64,000 nt of DNA from Drechmeria coniospora (Eukaryota > Ascomycota > Sordariomycetes > Hypocreales > Ophiocordycipitaceae): contig NC_054389.1 in NCBI RefSeq assembly GCF_001625195.1, forward strand, positions 10,784,520 to 10,848,519. Direction: 5' to 3'. Within the stretch, counting starts at the first letter, position 1, and each line of letters begins with the position of its first letter. Shown piece after piece: positions 45,554 to 58,882 of this stretch. The translations under genes and the position numbers were made by a program. The notes below the pieces were generated by a model. It made no database searches, was not told the origin of the DNA, and saw only the letters and a program-made list of their open reading frames with translations.

Positions 45554-48500
45554 TCCGTACTGCTGCTCGTGCTCCGTACGGTTCTGTCGACTGCTGCTAC
45601 GCACCGCAAAGCACGCACGCACGATGCAAACAACAGACGTACAGTGCACGTGCGTTCTGTGTACATGCGTCTTATACTTTCATGCACGCCTGTTCATGAC
45701 TTCACGTGCATGCTCATTCAAGGTTGGTCCGAGTGATTGCTGTATATGTTTCGTATTATTGTTGTTGTACTGCATGCAATGGAATACAGACAGCTTCCTC
45801 CAACGGCGAGATTTCTCCCAGTACGAAGAACTTACTGAATACGCCGTACCAGAGTAAGCATAGTACAGGTACACCTGCACTGTACTTACATACTTGCGCC
45901 TAAGATGAATGCTGTACTTACTCCGTACTTGCATGTAGGGGTACTTATGTGCCAATAGTACAGAGTATGGAAATTACTGTACGGATACTTACCGTACAGT
46001 ATTGGTTCTTACGCAGCACTCACAAGTTAGTACAGTGCTTACTTGCACAGCGGGGTCCCACAGTACGCACCCACTGAGTTTTGTTCGGACGTGCACATGT
46101 ATTACCGTTAGGAGGCCGTAGCCTCTGGGAACGCAGCAGCAGGTGCACGGGGACATGCTGCCGTACTCGCACAGGACTGAACGTACAATACGTCAAGTCT
46201 CGAAGGCAGCGCGCAATGGTTTCTCAGTGTCCGTCCCAAATCCAAGCACTGATTGACCAAGTGCGCATGTATTATTACTCCGAAATTCCATGTACAGTAC
46301 TTGTAAGTACACCCCTAGGTGTACGGTAAGTATGTAAGTATATGGACAGTGCGGTGTATTTTTTGCGCTTAATGAGTGAGGACGAGTACAAGTACTCCGT
46401 ACTGAAGTAAGTTCTTGCCCTTTGGTGCGGAGTACGGGCATGCTAGTCGAGCAAATGTGCAGGTACAACTACGTGCGGCACCTTGCTGGACGATATCAGT
46501 TTACATGTTCATTTACACATCAAATTGAGCACAAGTTCCTCTATCGTGCAGGCAAGTGCAGCACGTACAAGTATGCTTGTGCTTGTGCGTGAAATACATG
46601 CACATGTACAGCACTTTGAGTACTTGTAATTAGTTGCACGGAGTACTCCGTAGGTGTAACAAACATGCAATAATAGTCGGATGGAGACCCGCAAAGGATG
46701 GGGAACATCAGCCATCGCCCAGCCTGCCCTAACTTCGTAAGGATTCCGGGACTAGCGCCAGGGGACGAAATGCGATGGACACAGTGCGCATAGGAGGGCA
46801 TGGACAGAAGCTACGTATTTTCAACGCAGTCTCCGAGGTGAAAAGTAGATGCCGTGTTTGGACCGCCTCCAACAGACGGACCTGGCACCGTGCTGTCGTT
46901 TGGGGCGCCCCGCCTGGAAAATCAACCCCTTGCGGCCGCACTGCGTACCTGCATCGTCAGGCCCCTCGAAAGCCCCCGGAGCCCCTGCTCACTTCGCTGC
47001 TCAATCCTGCGCTGCAACGCGACGAGATGGCTGCCATGTGATTGCGCGCGTGCGTTGCGGCAAGAACTCGTGTGTGTGCGAGCGTGTGATCGCGCCGCAC
47101 CATCAATCCGTGGCACTCCTTGCTGGGTTGCAGCACAGCACCGCTGCACAGTGGCAGCAGCTCCCAAGTGGCAGCTCCCAAGTGCAGGCACCTCCTCCTC
47201 CTTTCGGTGCGAGTAATAAACATGCACACGTTCGGGCCACGCTTGGGCGGGAGCACGAGCCTGCTTGGGACCTCATGTTGCGCCCTTCGCACGATGCCCC
47301 TGCGTCCCCTTGCTTGCGGTGTCGTAGCAGGGTGGCGGCGAGCCCGCTGTTTGTTTGCGTGCGTCGCAGTGTTGATTATAATGCCGGAAATGCAGGCAAG
47401 TACTTACTGTATACTCCGTGGCTGCGCTGTGATTACTGTACAGAGTACTCCGTAGTAGTACATTAATTATTACAGTACATGTACGCATGCACCGTCCCGA
47501 TAGTCTGCACACACGTGTGCGCCTTCAAACTACTGCAGGTACGCCCTCGTGAAGTGGCGTGCTCCAAAGTACACTTGCCTACGGCAATTGCTGTACGTGC
47601 TCGACCGCGCCGTACCGTACAATCTGGTACGGATGCGACGAGCAGCATGTACAACGTACAAGTACCGACTGTGGACTGTACCTGAATTCGCCATGCGCTA
47701 CGTGAACTTGCGTAAAGGCTAGTACGCAGGTACTGTATGTAGTACCTTGCAGGCTGCAGGGCATGAACGTGCACCTTGGCGGGCCACCATGGACTGTGCT
47801 GCACTGTGCTCGCCGAAATCCCCTTGCCCGCTTTCCATGCCTCCCGCGGCAGGCTGTTTCTCACGGCTGGAACTTGTCTCTGCAAATGAGCCGTTTGTCA
47901 AAAGACGTTGGCCCAAGGCGTTGACCTGAGCCGTTGGTTGGTCCGAACCAGAGCACACCAGAGTTCAAGGTTCCGTCTACTAACGTGGCCAGGGCGGCAG
48001 CATCTGCCACTTGGCCGGGTTCCAGACGTTCGAAGGCTTTCGGAACCCGAGCGCTAGCCCTAACCCCTCCACCCTTCTCCCTAGAACGCCGTCATGCACA
48101 CACAGTGCGGAGTACGGAGTACTTAGTACTTACAGTACTGCGTCGTTGTTCTTACCTTGCTCCGTGGTGCCTGGTAGGTCACACGCGGGCACCTCAAGGT
48201 TCATCCAGCGCCCCGACTATTTCTTAGTTGTTCTGCCACCTGGTATCCGACGAATCCCAACTGAAAGTGCGTGCGCTCCTGGTAGTTGCATACGTACGCA
48301 TGTGTATGATTGGTTTGCGCGGCATGGTACGCCCCGAATCGACATCTTGTTGAAAAGTCCATGATCAAATTCTGCACACCGACTCGATGCGTCCATCCTA
48401 CATGCACAACAAGAGCACTAATACTGTACTGTAAGTACACGTAATAATACATGTAGGTACCCGGTAGATGCACTTGAAAGTGTACAGTGCAAGGAATATC

Positions 48501-50043
48501 AAGTACTACAGTACTTACTGCCTTGGGTGGTATTACCTAGGTACCGTCCTCCGTAATACTCCGTACAGTACTGTACTTAACCTTAAAATACTCCGTGCTC
48601 CGTGCTCCGTGCTCCGTTCACACTTGGTATTGATACTTGTACAGTGGGTATTTAGGAGTGGTGCAACCATTTACTGCGTACCTAGTAATTACAGAGTCCA
48701 GGTACAGTAAGTAATTACCTTGTGCGCGCGCTTGACCGTACAGTATGGATGGAATACAATTCTTGGGACGCCGTGTGTACGTAAGTACTCCGTACTCCGC
48801 ACATGTACTTGAACTCCGTCCGTCCTTGTCATAAGGAGCAACACTCCTAATTACAGTAGTGCATGGAGTCCTCCGTACAGTACTAGGTAAGTACATCAGC
48901 AGGGCACGGTGCCTATACTGTATTTGCCAACATGTACGTGGACTTGTACATGAATGCATGCAGCCGCGCGAGAACAAGTACATGTACTAGCTAGGTATTG
49001 CTGCTAGTCACCTACGGCACTAGGTAATTACTGCCTAGCAGGACGCAGTGGTAGGTATTTCGCACAGAGTGTACTTACTTGCTGTACCTGTTGGGTGGGC
49101 AGGTAATATCAACTTATTCCTGTGGTCGAGTGCAGGTGGATTGTTGCACCATTCGTCGGTTGCGGGCCAAAACAGTCCACTGTCTTTCCTCACTGCCAAC
49201 GTTGGCCTGGCTGATGCCTATGTTTCACCACTTTCGCCTGCGCCGACTGGAGTGCCAATCGTCCGCCATATTCGTCCACCGCCGCCCACCACTCACCCAG
49301 CAGGCCCCCCTCCCGACCCCCCCGGTCAGGCCGTTCCCGCGCTGTCTCATTCGCTGCCACGACGCCTGGTGCTAGCCTCGATGCCCTGGGCCTATCATCT
49401 CTCGACGTATCCATCTGCCGTACTTTCTGGGTCCCCCCTTCGCCGCCCCACCGCCTGTAATCTCTCCGTCCTGCCAGCGTCCGTCCGGCCAGCCAGTCCT
49501 GGCGGGCTGGCTCGCTGGTTCTACCGTGCAGACCTGATCCCGCCTCTTCCACCCCCCGTCTCTTCTTCCTTCCTCTCCTCAACGTCGCTTGCACACCTGC
49601 GTCCTTCGCGTCGACGACGACAATTCGTCACTGTTTTGCTCCTTCATTGTCAAGCTCTCCGTCATTCATTATTTGCGCTTTACGACTCTCCTTGGACACT
49701 GACGTTCGTCCCGTGCACGACGCGAACCGACGGACCTGCACCGCACTGCATTGCCCCTTGTTTGACGCATTCTTTCCGTGTTGTTTGGACCTCCCTCCCT
49801 CCGGAACCGACCTACCTACCCTCGAAGCGTCACCGCCACCGACACCGACGCCGACGCCGACACCGTCATCGTCACTCTTGCTTTCCCGGCTGTATATTTT
49901 TATGTTCCGCTGTTCGACACCTTCTTTTCACCCGACAGGGCATCCACTCCGTCGTTGGATAGCCGACCACACGCGCCCTGCCGCTTAATCAAGGAGACAT
50001 TTCTAATTCTCGGACCTATTGCTGTCTACGAGAGTGGTGGAAC

Positions 50044-52447
50044 ATGTTCATCGGGCTCCCTCCCCACAGGCGAGAGGAGCAACCGGCGGCGGCCGATGCG
50101 ACGGTCCAGCGACGCAACTGCCTCGGCGCCGCCTGCGACTCGCCTGCTGCCACCACGAACATCACCAACTTGGTCATCATCCTCGGAGTCGTGTACGTGG
50201 GCCCCCGTTTGCCGCTCCTCTGCGGCCTTGGCCCGCCCCCCTTCCCCTCCGTCTCCCCTCCCCTCCCCCTCCGTCTCCCCTCCGTCTCCTTCTCCCCCTT
50301 GGAGACGAGTGACTGACCTGCGGCAGCATTCCCGTCGTCGCCATCGTCGGCGTTCTTTACTACCTCCATCGCAGGACCGGCCGTCGCCTGAGAATCGAAG
50401 ATGCCAAAGACTCCACCACGGGCCTCGATTTCGGCCTCGACGACGGTCCCATGAAGAGTGGCAGGCGAAAGAACCTGGGAGCGGAGAAGGGAGCGCACAA
50501 GCCTAGCCAGCTGTCCATGGACATGAACCTGGATTCTCCCTACCTGCTCCCCCCGGGCGCCCACCAGTCTCAGGACTCGATCCACACGCTTGCCCGTACC
50601 TTTCACCAGCACGAGCAGGATCCCTATCGGTTGGTCAAGGATTACGTGAACAGCGAGGCCGGCTCCGTCAGGTCCTTCAACCCGAACCGGGACCCGTCCG
50701 CCCTCGGCGCCAGCAGGCATGGATCCATCGCCACCCATCGATCCTTCGGAGCATCCGTCGCTCCTCCGCCTCGGACGAACTCGATTCCCAAGTCGCCCAT
50801 CTCGCCTTCGGCGTCCGAGCACAGCAAGCGCCACAACCCGTTCGCGACCCCCGAGCGCCCCGCCACCGCGCACGTCAAGGAACCCGCTCGCCAGCCTCAG
50901 CCTGCGGCCGTCGAGATGGCCAACGCGCCGTACCCGGCCGATGCTCCGATGAATGCCGGCCCCGGCTTCGACATGCCGCAGGTTCCGTCGCCCCCCGCGA
51001 CCAGAGACGGCAGCAACACTCTGAACACCTCCCGCTCCGCCCCCCTGCCCCTCGCCAAGTCCAACCTCTCGCACCGCTCGCAGGACAACGTCGCCGCCGG
51101 AGCGTACGCCGCCAACGACGGCTCCCAACCTCGCCCCGACACGACCGCTGCCGCCCTCGGACTCGACAAGCCCCTCCCCTCCGTCGCCTCGCAGACGTCC
51201 ATCCGTGGCGATGCCCGCGCCTTCGACTCTGCTCCCGCACAAGCCGGCCACGCATCTCAAGGGGAGTACCCCGAGACGAGGACGCGACAGGAGTACGACG
51301 GGTACGAGGAGGAACCCCGTGGTCGTGGCAGGCGGCGACAGGTCTCGCCCGACTACCAGCAGCAGCCGCAGCCGCAGCAGCAGCCGAGGAAGGGCCTCGC
51401 CGCTCCGTCGCGAAAGTCGAAGAGAGTCTCGGTCGGAGTCCGACCCCTCCCGCCGAACGAGGTGACGGACTCTGAGGATCCGGAGTACCGCGCAAACCGC
51501 ATTCGATCCTTCTACAAGGAGTACTTTGAGGAGACCAAGGAGCCTGCTCCGCCGATGCCCAACCACCCGATGCCTGCCGCCGAGGCGGCGTACGACGATT
51601 ATGACGCCGGCTACCTCGGCGATGCCGCCTACTACGACGTGGACACTAACGCCTTCGTCATGCCCTACGCGCAGCCGGTCACGAGGCGCGCCATGACGCC
51701 TCCCCCGTCGTCCCGCTCTCGGGTCGGACCCGGAGGCCCGGGCGGCCGAGGACCTCGCGGCCCCGGATCCATCGGAGGCATGAGCCTTCCGGGTGGAGTC
51801 CGTGGCCGGCCCCGCGCCGGCTCTGCCTTTGGCCCGCCGAGGCCAGGCTCCTCCAGCTCGGCCCAGATGCGCGGTTCGTCGAGGAAGCGCCTCCCACCTC
51901 CGGCCGACCTCAACACGCTGCCGACGCCGTCGAAGCTCCGAGACGACTCGTTCGCCCTCCTCAACGCTGCCGACTTTGCGCCCCCGAACACGTTCAGGGA
52001 CCACGTTGCCGGCCGCAGCCAGAGCCCCCTGGGCGAGAGACGGCCGTACCAGCCCAGAGTGCCGGCCGCGTCGCCTCTCGTCACCTCCTACGACGACCTG
52101 GCGGTCCTGCCCAGCCCGTAAGTGGACCGACGCGTCGGACGAACGGACAAACGGACGGTTGCTAACCCCTAGACAGGCACCTGCTGCGCAAGTCGGCGAC
52201 CTTTACCAACCTCGACTTCGCCCCGCCCAAAAAGTTCAGGGACGCGGACACGATGAGCGACGCCGGCAGCATCAGGAGCGAGAGGAGCAATCGGAGCAAC
52301 CGGAGCAACCGGAGCGGCGTCTCGGCCGTGCAGCTGGGTGCCATCCGCAGCGGAGCTGGTCGCGTCAGCCGGCTGCCGGGCGACACCGTCTTCACGGCCG
52401 CCGCCATGAATAACCAGCTGAAGCCGCAATGGGACATGAACCGGTGA
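50044..52447 (+). CDS. Single-pass membrane protein with long disordered cytosolic tail
   Basis: Three exons: 50044-50192, 50327-52117 and 52177-52447, 736 residues. No signal peptide is present. A short extracellular N terminus with two Cys (NCLGAACDS) precedes one membrane helix (about 43-63, LVIILGVVIPVVAIVGVLYY) and a basic stop-transfer stretch (LHRRTGRRLR). The cytosolic tail is long, Pro/Ser/Arg-rich and of low complexity. It has recurrent short blocks, for example DMNLDSPYLLPPGAHQSQDS, EYRANRIRSFYKEYFEETK, DDSFALLNAADFAPPNTFRD and RKSATFTNLDFAPPKKFRD. These blocks look conserved and suggest docking motifs. I know of similar unnamed proteins in filamentous ascomycetes, but I do not assign a function. 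The frame closes across both introns. Confidence 0.85.
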
Positions 52448-54426
52448 GCGAGCGGAGCTGGGACATGGGCCAGCCGCGAGACGTGGGCATTGCATGGAAT
52501 CTCTTGGCGAGCGGGCAATGGCGTTCGTTTGGAGTACCTGGGGTCATGACGGAGCTACCATCGATGGCTCTCCCTTCTTTTTATTCATCATTTCTCCAGT
52601 TGGATCTGGGAAACAGCGTTTCCGAACAGCTTTGCATATAGGAGTAGAACAAAGGCTGGGACACGGCAGCGACTGAATAGGGGGCTGTTTGATAGCTTGT
52701 AGAGGAAACTGTACACGATTGTCCACCCGATAGACTCTCCGACGGCCACCCTTACCGGCCTGCCCTTTGGTGTACGCGGCCCGCCAGAGGCTTTTTGCCG
52801 CCGATGCTGGTGTCAGGCATGAAGAACGAGCATGAATCAGATGAGCGATTGGTCACCTTGTTTCCAATGCTGATGTGGGCACAAGGTGAGGAAGCAGAAA
52901 GGTACAAGGACCGGACGAGGACGAGGAGCACATGCACATGTGGCAAGATGAGAGATGAAATGCAACCTGGGAATCGTCGTTCGCGTAGATATCACTCGCT
53001 GTAGATGCCCTATGGTTGATCTTTTCCACTACTCCTCCTCTGCCCCCCCACGACGCTTGCGCGGCTTGACGCCTGCCTGCCCATTTCGGCTGCTTCGCTC
53101 TAGGCCCAACAGGCTCGAATGCAGAGGCAGAGACGGACGGCGGGCAAGGCTCAAGGCGGGAGCTTGTGGGTGTCGCCATCCAGCATTGCGTTCGGATGGT
53201 AGAAAGGGTGCACTGAAATACCTTGGCAAGTGGAGCTACTCGTACATGACCGAGTGCTGCCGTAATACTGCAGAAGTGCAGCGTAATACTGTAAGTACTA
53301 ACGGAGTACTCCGTATGCACGCACGGAATATCAACCGTACTTAGTAGGTGCCTAGTACAGTAATACCTCCTGTACAGTAGAGTTGTCCCGTTCCCATCTC
53401 TGACCAGACGTAATACCACTCTGTTCCGTGCAAGTATAAGTACTTGTACAGTATTAGTAGGTAGAGCTCCTATGCCCTATGGGTAGAACCGTACGGAGCA
53501 GAAGGCCGAACAACAGAACGGTAGGTAATACGGGGGTACATGTACCAGGTACCGCTCGCAATACGAGCATTGCGAGCAGTACGATGAGCGCATTGCATGC
53601 GCACGCGCCTGCATTAACGTGCACTACGTATCCGACTGCTTGTTTACGAAGTGGGCGGTTCACTGCGAGACAGGATTGCGGCAGGGTGACGCGCAGGAGA
53701 TTTGTTGGGAGAGCCTTCAAATAGGGCGCAGGCACTTGTACTTGCTTGCATACTCGTGGTGTAGTTGTACTTGTACGGAGTACGTGTCTACAGTACATTT
53801 ACTGTAAGTAGGTACTAGGTAAGCAGGCGCAGAGTGGTGATTAGTACGGAGTACTACAAGTACTTTTGCTCCGCAGTGCTTGATCACAAGCTATCGGATG
53901 GCACGGCGCACAGCAAATGCACATGTACGGAGTGTTCCATGTAGTTGTACATGCAAGAACAGTACATACTGGGCATGTGCCGTACTACTGCAGTAATCAT
54001 CATGGCACCCAAATATTGGCCTGCTTCTCCTTCAGTACCGTGCCTCGGAGCACTAATACTACGAAATACGGAGCACAAGTACATGTACGTACAACTACGT
54101 GGAGGGACACCGTAAACCGTTGGTGCCACGGGCATTTATCAATCCGAACACAGACGTCTGTTTGTACTCGCGTGTAAGCTACTCCGTGCACATGTACTTA
54201 CTGCACAGGTAATACCGTGCACGCAGCGCGAGCGGCGTAGGAATGATCAACGGGCGCTCGGTACGGTACCGATGTGTACAAGTGCAGAGTACTCCGTATT
54301 ATGGCACATGTAATTACGGTGTAAACAATCTCATTTACAGTTAAATAGGAAGCTAAACCCGGCGGGCCTCCACAAGCCGCTCACTTTGTGGAACCGAATG
54401 ACGACCTGACGGATGAGACTGAACAC

Positions 54427-54549
54427 GATGGGCTTGATGGATGGAGCTGGATGAATGATGCCTTGATGAAGGTGTCCGAAACGGCGATGGACATGACGGA
54501 TGGACCTGATGGATGGATGGACGGACAGACCGACCTGGTGGGTGGATGG
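54427..54549. repeat. Degenerate TGGA/TGATGGA repeat
   Basis: Repeated GATGGATGG, GATGGACATGACGG and similar words over about 120 bp within the gene-free interval. Open frames here are an effect of the repeat. Confidence 0.65.
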
Positions 54550-56660
54550 TACGGGGCGGAGACCAAAATAGCAGTCCAACTGGGCTGTGCACAAGCACCA
54601 GTAAGCACATGTTGCAAGTAAGTACTCGATAGGTACAAAGTACCCACAGTACTTGCAATACGCGCAGCGCAGTACAGGTACAACTACAGTACTGTACATG
54701 CACGGAGTACAGTACAGCTAAGTAAGTGGGTGTACCGAGTACTTACATTGGTCCTCGTCATACCTTGGTCCTACGGAGTACTCCGTCCCAGTAGGAGGAC
54801 TCGTACTCCTGCTGGCTGGGTGCCCTGCTGCATTTTGTCGTACAACCACGCACATGGACTCCGTAATACATGGTAAGCAGTAGCATGGAGGCGACCTTGT
54901 ACCTGCACGATACGAGGACATCCATCTGCAGCTGGACATGTCCCGGCGTGCGAGAATGCACCGTGGAACTGTTGCGGCAGTGAGGAGGGGCACGAGAGCG
55001 GACAGGCCGCGCCTCAAAGTCGCTCGCGTGCCGCTGCACGAACGCACTCGTTCCGAGCTGCGATGATAACAGAGCTAACAAGCACGCCTCGTCCATTCGG
55101 GTAGCCATGCGAACCGCAGGCGCCCAAGCTCTCCAACGAGGCGCGAACAGGAGGGAGGGGGGAGGGGGAGAGAGCGGGCGAGCCGTGGCCATCAAGAATG
55201 ACCTGCGTGCATGTACGGAAGGGTGAGATGGAGTGCCAGCTGAAAAGGCAGGCAAGGCATACACCGATGAGCAGGTGCCCGTACGGTACGCAGCCAGGAG
55301 GCATGATGCATCCGTTCGGGGTAATCCGTGTTCGCACTCTCGTTCCAGCATGAGGGAAGCGACCAACGAAAAGGAAGGAGGGGAAAATGAAGGAGGAGAT
55401 GAATGCCAGACACTGCAACGGCACCCGGCGCAGGGTACATAAGTACTTACATGTAAGTAAGTACTTACTAAGTAGGTACTCCGTAGGTATGTACCGGACG
55501 TGCGCCCGCCAGGCGTGCCCATGCAAGTGTTGGTGTGGAATACTTGCACAGTACTGTTGCTACCTCTGTGCTCCGTACAGAGTACCGTCGGCCCAAACGC
55601 CGACAGGGGAGCACAAACATGGTTCTGTGGTACTGCTTGGCATATGCTTGTAGTATTGCTGTATATTACTTGTATTTCAGTAGTAATACTCCGTAATTAC
55701 TCCGTAGTGCCTGAACAGTGGAAATACTTAAAAAGTACGTGCTACTAGCGGTATTAAGTACAAGTAGGTGACTGCTACGGAGTACTCCGTAAGTTCTCCG
55801 TACTACCTACTTAGGAAATTGGTACGTAGCAAGGGAGAGGGAGCAAGGCAGGATACAGGACCTGTACAGGACTTACTTACCTAGTAATAATACTTACATG
55901 TGCTTGCTTACAGCAAGTACACGGCCATGCAGAGCGGAGTGGCACCGAGCGGCTGTCGGCATCGTCGACGAGCCAGACCTATTCAACTTGCAGAATATGC
56001 ACGTCCACGTACAGTATAATACTGTAGTACAGATAATTGTACCAGTAATACTTGTACCCACCGTGTTGCCCACCTACAGTACATGCATACTTGTACGATG
56101 ACGGGGCATGATGGGGATGGATGAAGACAAAGGAAGCAAAAGTACTGGCAGTGCCGTACTTGGAGTGCTGTGCAGTAAGCGGAAAAAGCAATAAAGTGCC
56201 TGGGGAGCGGCCCTGCCGTCGCTCCGTCACCGCCTGGAGCCGCGCTGCTCCGCAGGGATGCATGCACAAGCAAACTCAAAACCGAGAGGGGGGGGGGGCC
56301 TTGATGAGAGTCGGCGTCGGTCGGCGCGAGGAGGGACGATGAATGAAAACATACTGTACGCATGCACGCCATGGATGGCGAGAAAACATGACTGGCACGC
56401 AACCGCGCCGTATGGCGTCGTGGCAAAGGCCACTCGCTGTCTTTGCCGGCAGCGATGACGTTTTCCGCCGCGGAAAAGGGCACGCACAGCACGCAAACCA
56501 TCCTCTGTGGCTCCTGGTACCGTGCAAGCACTGCACCTGCACGGCTATGGTTGCGCGTATTTGCGGCGCTGCCGACCTAATAATAGGAAGCGTGCTTGGA
56601 ATTGCACGACACCATGTAATTACACCAAATACCTCGCAAGTACTGCACTTGTACACACAT

Positions 56661-56710
56661 GCAAGCATGGTACGCACGCAAGCATGGTACGCACGCACGC
56701 ATGCACGCAC
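56661..56710. repeat. 17-bp tandem repeat grading into ACGC repeats
   Basis: GCAAGCATGGTACGCAC occurs twice in tandem, followed by GCACGCATGCACGCACGC. Confidence 0.7.
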
Positions 56711-58597
56711 GCTCGCAGGATGCTCGTCCCACCGTGATCGTATATCTACTTGCGTATTGTAGGCGTCGTGCCGTGGAGCGAGTGTGCTGGGTGCGCGCAT
56801 GTGACCTACTCTGCATGAATGCAAGTACATGTACCGTACGGTTTGTGCTTGCTTGCACTCATTTGCATGCCTACCGCCAATTTGCGTGTGAGTTATGGAC
56901 GAGATTGACGAGCACGAGCGGTAATTACGAGCGTACCGGGTACGGATACACACGCAAGTGACGGAAGATGAGTGACAATGCTGGCAGGCCGCTGGCTTCC
57001 TAATCTGGAATGAAGCCGCCTGCTCCCCCTCACTAGCCACCCACTCGGCACCAACGGTACCTACGTCTACATGCGCCGCTAACACGCCGACGCCTCGTCC
57101 ACCCCGGGCGGGCGTGCCTTGTGCTTGTCAACAGTGGCACTTATAGTTGCATGCACACTCCAACTTGTAATTAATACTTGGACATTGCACATGTCATTAC
57201 CGAGAATGGAGTAGCGCGGGCAGCATCATTGGGCGTGGCAAGTTCAAGTTTGTGCCGGACGACCTCCGAGCCGGACGTACTCCGTGCTGTACACTCATTC
57301 ATACCTAGGTACCTGTAGTGCGGCTGACTGTGTATCCGTACTGAGTGCGGAATGCTGACTTGTAAGTAAGTGCTAGGTACTAATGTACTTAGGTATACAC
57401 CTACCTGTCACTCCCAGGACGCCGATGGGCTCGAGATCCTCTGTTATGCGCTCGAGTACCGGTACATGGGGCCTTGACCTGTCGAGCCATGCCTACCTGG
57501 TATCTAGTACCGGTTCGTTTCTCGCAAATCACAACTGGTTCCTTCCACTTCGTGCGAATGGTGACTTGGTCGTGCTTTCTTTCGGTGTGTCCATCTCCTT
57601 GTAATACAAGCAAGCGTTACCCTGGCCCGGCGGCCGCAGCGCTTGGCCTGCTGCCTTTTTCCCTTCATTCTTCCCACCGCCTCGCATGAATCTAACAAGC
57701 CGTCCGATCAACAACAGATTTTTCCAGCTCCGTCGTCTTCGTCCTTGCCGCTCAAACTTCTTCACCTCTGCACCCTCTCCTTCCCGGGCCGCCCCCGCTC
57801 GTGCGACGAACGTCATTCTCTGCTGCTTCGTCTCGTCCGTCGTCGTCATCCCCTCGCCCCGACGACTTCACCGTCCCCCGCCCCCCGACGCTGGCCCCGA
57901 GGTCGACGGAGGCGGTCGTCCAGCCCGAGACCAGCTCGGGCACCCTGCCGTCTGCCCCCTCTTCGTTCGCCTGACGCTTCGGACGGTGACGCGCTCCTCC
58001 TACCCGTCCTCGTCCTCGAAAACATCACATCACGGATACGTCGCAGATAATACATGCAGTCTCACAAATCGCGCGCTTGGCGGTCGCATCCATTCTTCCC
58101 GGGCAGCCACCTTGGCACCTAACCACTCGTCCCAAATCATAAGGAAGAAAACAAGACAAGAGGTACGTACGCACAGGTACCGTGCCTGTTCCGGTACATG
58201 TCCTGTAGGGGGGGAGGAGGTGAGCGCTTGCGCACTCCTGCATGTACCGGTACATCTTGCTGCTCGCCTACCTGCTCGCCTAGCTGGAGCCGTGGTGTGC
58301 TTGTGCCGTACGAGCACCGCCGCTGGAGTCGTCTACCTCAAACTTTGTCCTCGAGCCACTCGGCACCCGTCTCTGCCGCTCGTCTGCGACGGACCCAATA
58401 CCTGTCACTAACCCATCCTTGGCCTTAGGTCCTGCTGACCTTGCGCCAATTGTTATTGTCCGCATTGTTTGGACCGCAACACCTCGCATCGTCGCGACGC
58501 TTCGTTTATCCTCAAGCAGATTGCGAAACGCAACTCGTCGTCGCAACCCCCGGCCGCCGCGACAACCAGCTTGACCGCTGAGTCCTCGCCGCCTCCT

Positions 58598-58656
58598 GAC
58601 GCCGACGCTGACGCCGACCCTGACGCTGACGCTGACGCCGACGCCGACCCTGACCG
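58598..58656. repeat. GAC-GCT/GCC hexamer repeat in probable 5' leader
   Basis: Runs of GACGCTGACGCC and GACGCCGACCCT units about 230-285 bp upstream of the 58883 start codon. It is open in one frame as an Asp-Ala/Asp-Pro run, but that frame does not join the downstream gene. Confidence 0.75.
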
Positions 58657-58882
58657 GTACGTCCGTCTGCCTCGCTCGCCTTGCCCCGATCCTGCACCGC
58701 CTTTCCTTTCTTTTCATCGCCCCCCTTTCCCTGGCTCGTCCTCTCGATGCCGTCGCCCTTCCCGCGCCCTTTTATTTTCTGCTGTGCCCGTTGATGCACG
58801 CCGGCACCTTGCCGTTCGCCGAGCGAACATCGCCATGAACCGCAACCTCCGCCGCCCATGACGTCCGACCATCCGCGCTGAC

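Larger units (their letters stand above)
42896..50043. other. Large gene-free interval, 7.1 kb, mainly GTAC-word islands
   Basis: No gene with a recognisable domain or coherent splicing is seen. About 43050-46700 and 47400-49100 are built from short GTAC-centred words, including the palindrome GTACGGAGTACTCCGTAC (43611-43628), a 56-bp tandem repeat (44747-44868) and a 20-bp tandem repeat (45506-45553). About 46750-47390 and 47740-48090 are normal GC-rich DNA without coding signal. About 49200-50043 is pyrimidine-rich and is probably the leader or promoter of the 50044 gene. Confidence 0.6.
52448..58882. other. Large gene-free interval, 6.4 kb, with GTAC-word island
   Basis: No gene is supported. 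GTAC words dominate about 53220-57400, with TACGGAGTACTCCGTA at 55776-55791 and near-copies at 53301 and 54772. Degenerate TGGA repeats lie at about 54427-54549. About 54900-55430 and 56100-56560 are GC-richer patches lacking coding signal. From about 57600 the DNA is pyrimidine-rich, leading to a hexamer repeat (58598-58656) and the 58883 gene. Confidence 0.55.

Noticed and set aside
46849..47466. Plus-strand open frame of about 200 codons between two islands
   Set aside because: No domain, frame-switching overlaps on both strands with equal quality, and no splice or start context. Treated as non-coding.
49048..49962. Pro/Ser/His-rich open frame upstream of the 50044 gene
   Set aside because: A pyrimidine-rich leader translated by chance, with no conserved block and no junction to the downstream gene.
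42896..50043. Degraded transposon or RIP-affected DNA as origin of the islands
   Set aside because: No transposase or reverse-transcriptase remnants, no terminal repeats with target duplication, and no strong A/T bias. The word structure is different.
50016..52004. Long minus-strand open frame of 662 codons
   Set aside because: It is antisense to the membrane protein at 50044-52447, of low complexity and without recognisable motifs.
58469..58861. Open frame with Asp-Ala/Asp-Pro repeats
   Set aside because: The apparent protein is produced by a hexanucleotide repeat in the probable 5' leader and does not join the 58883 frame.
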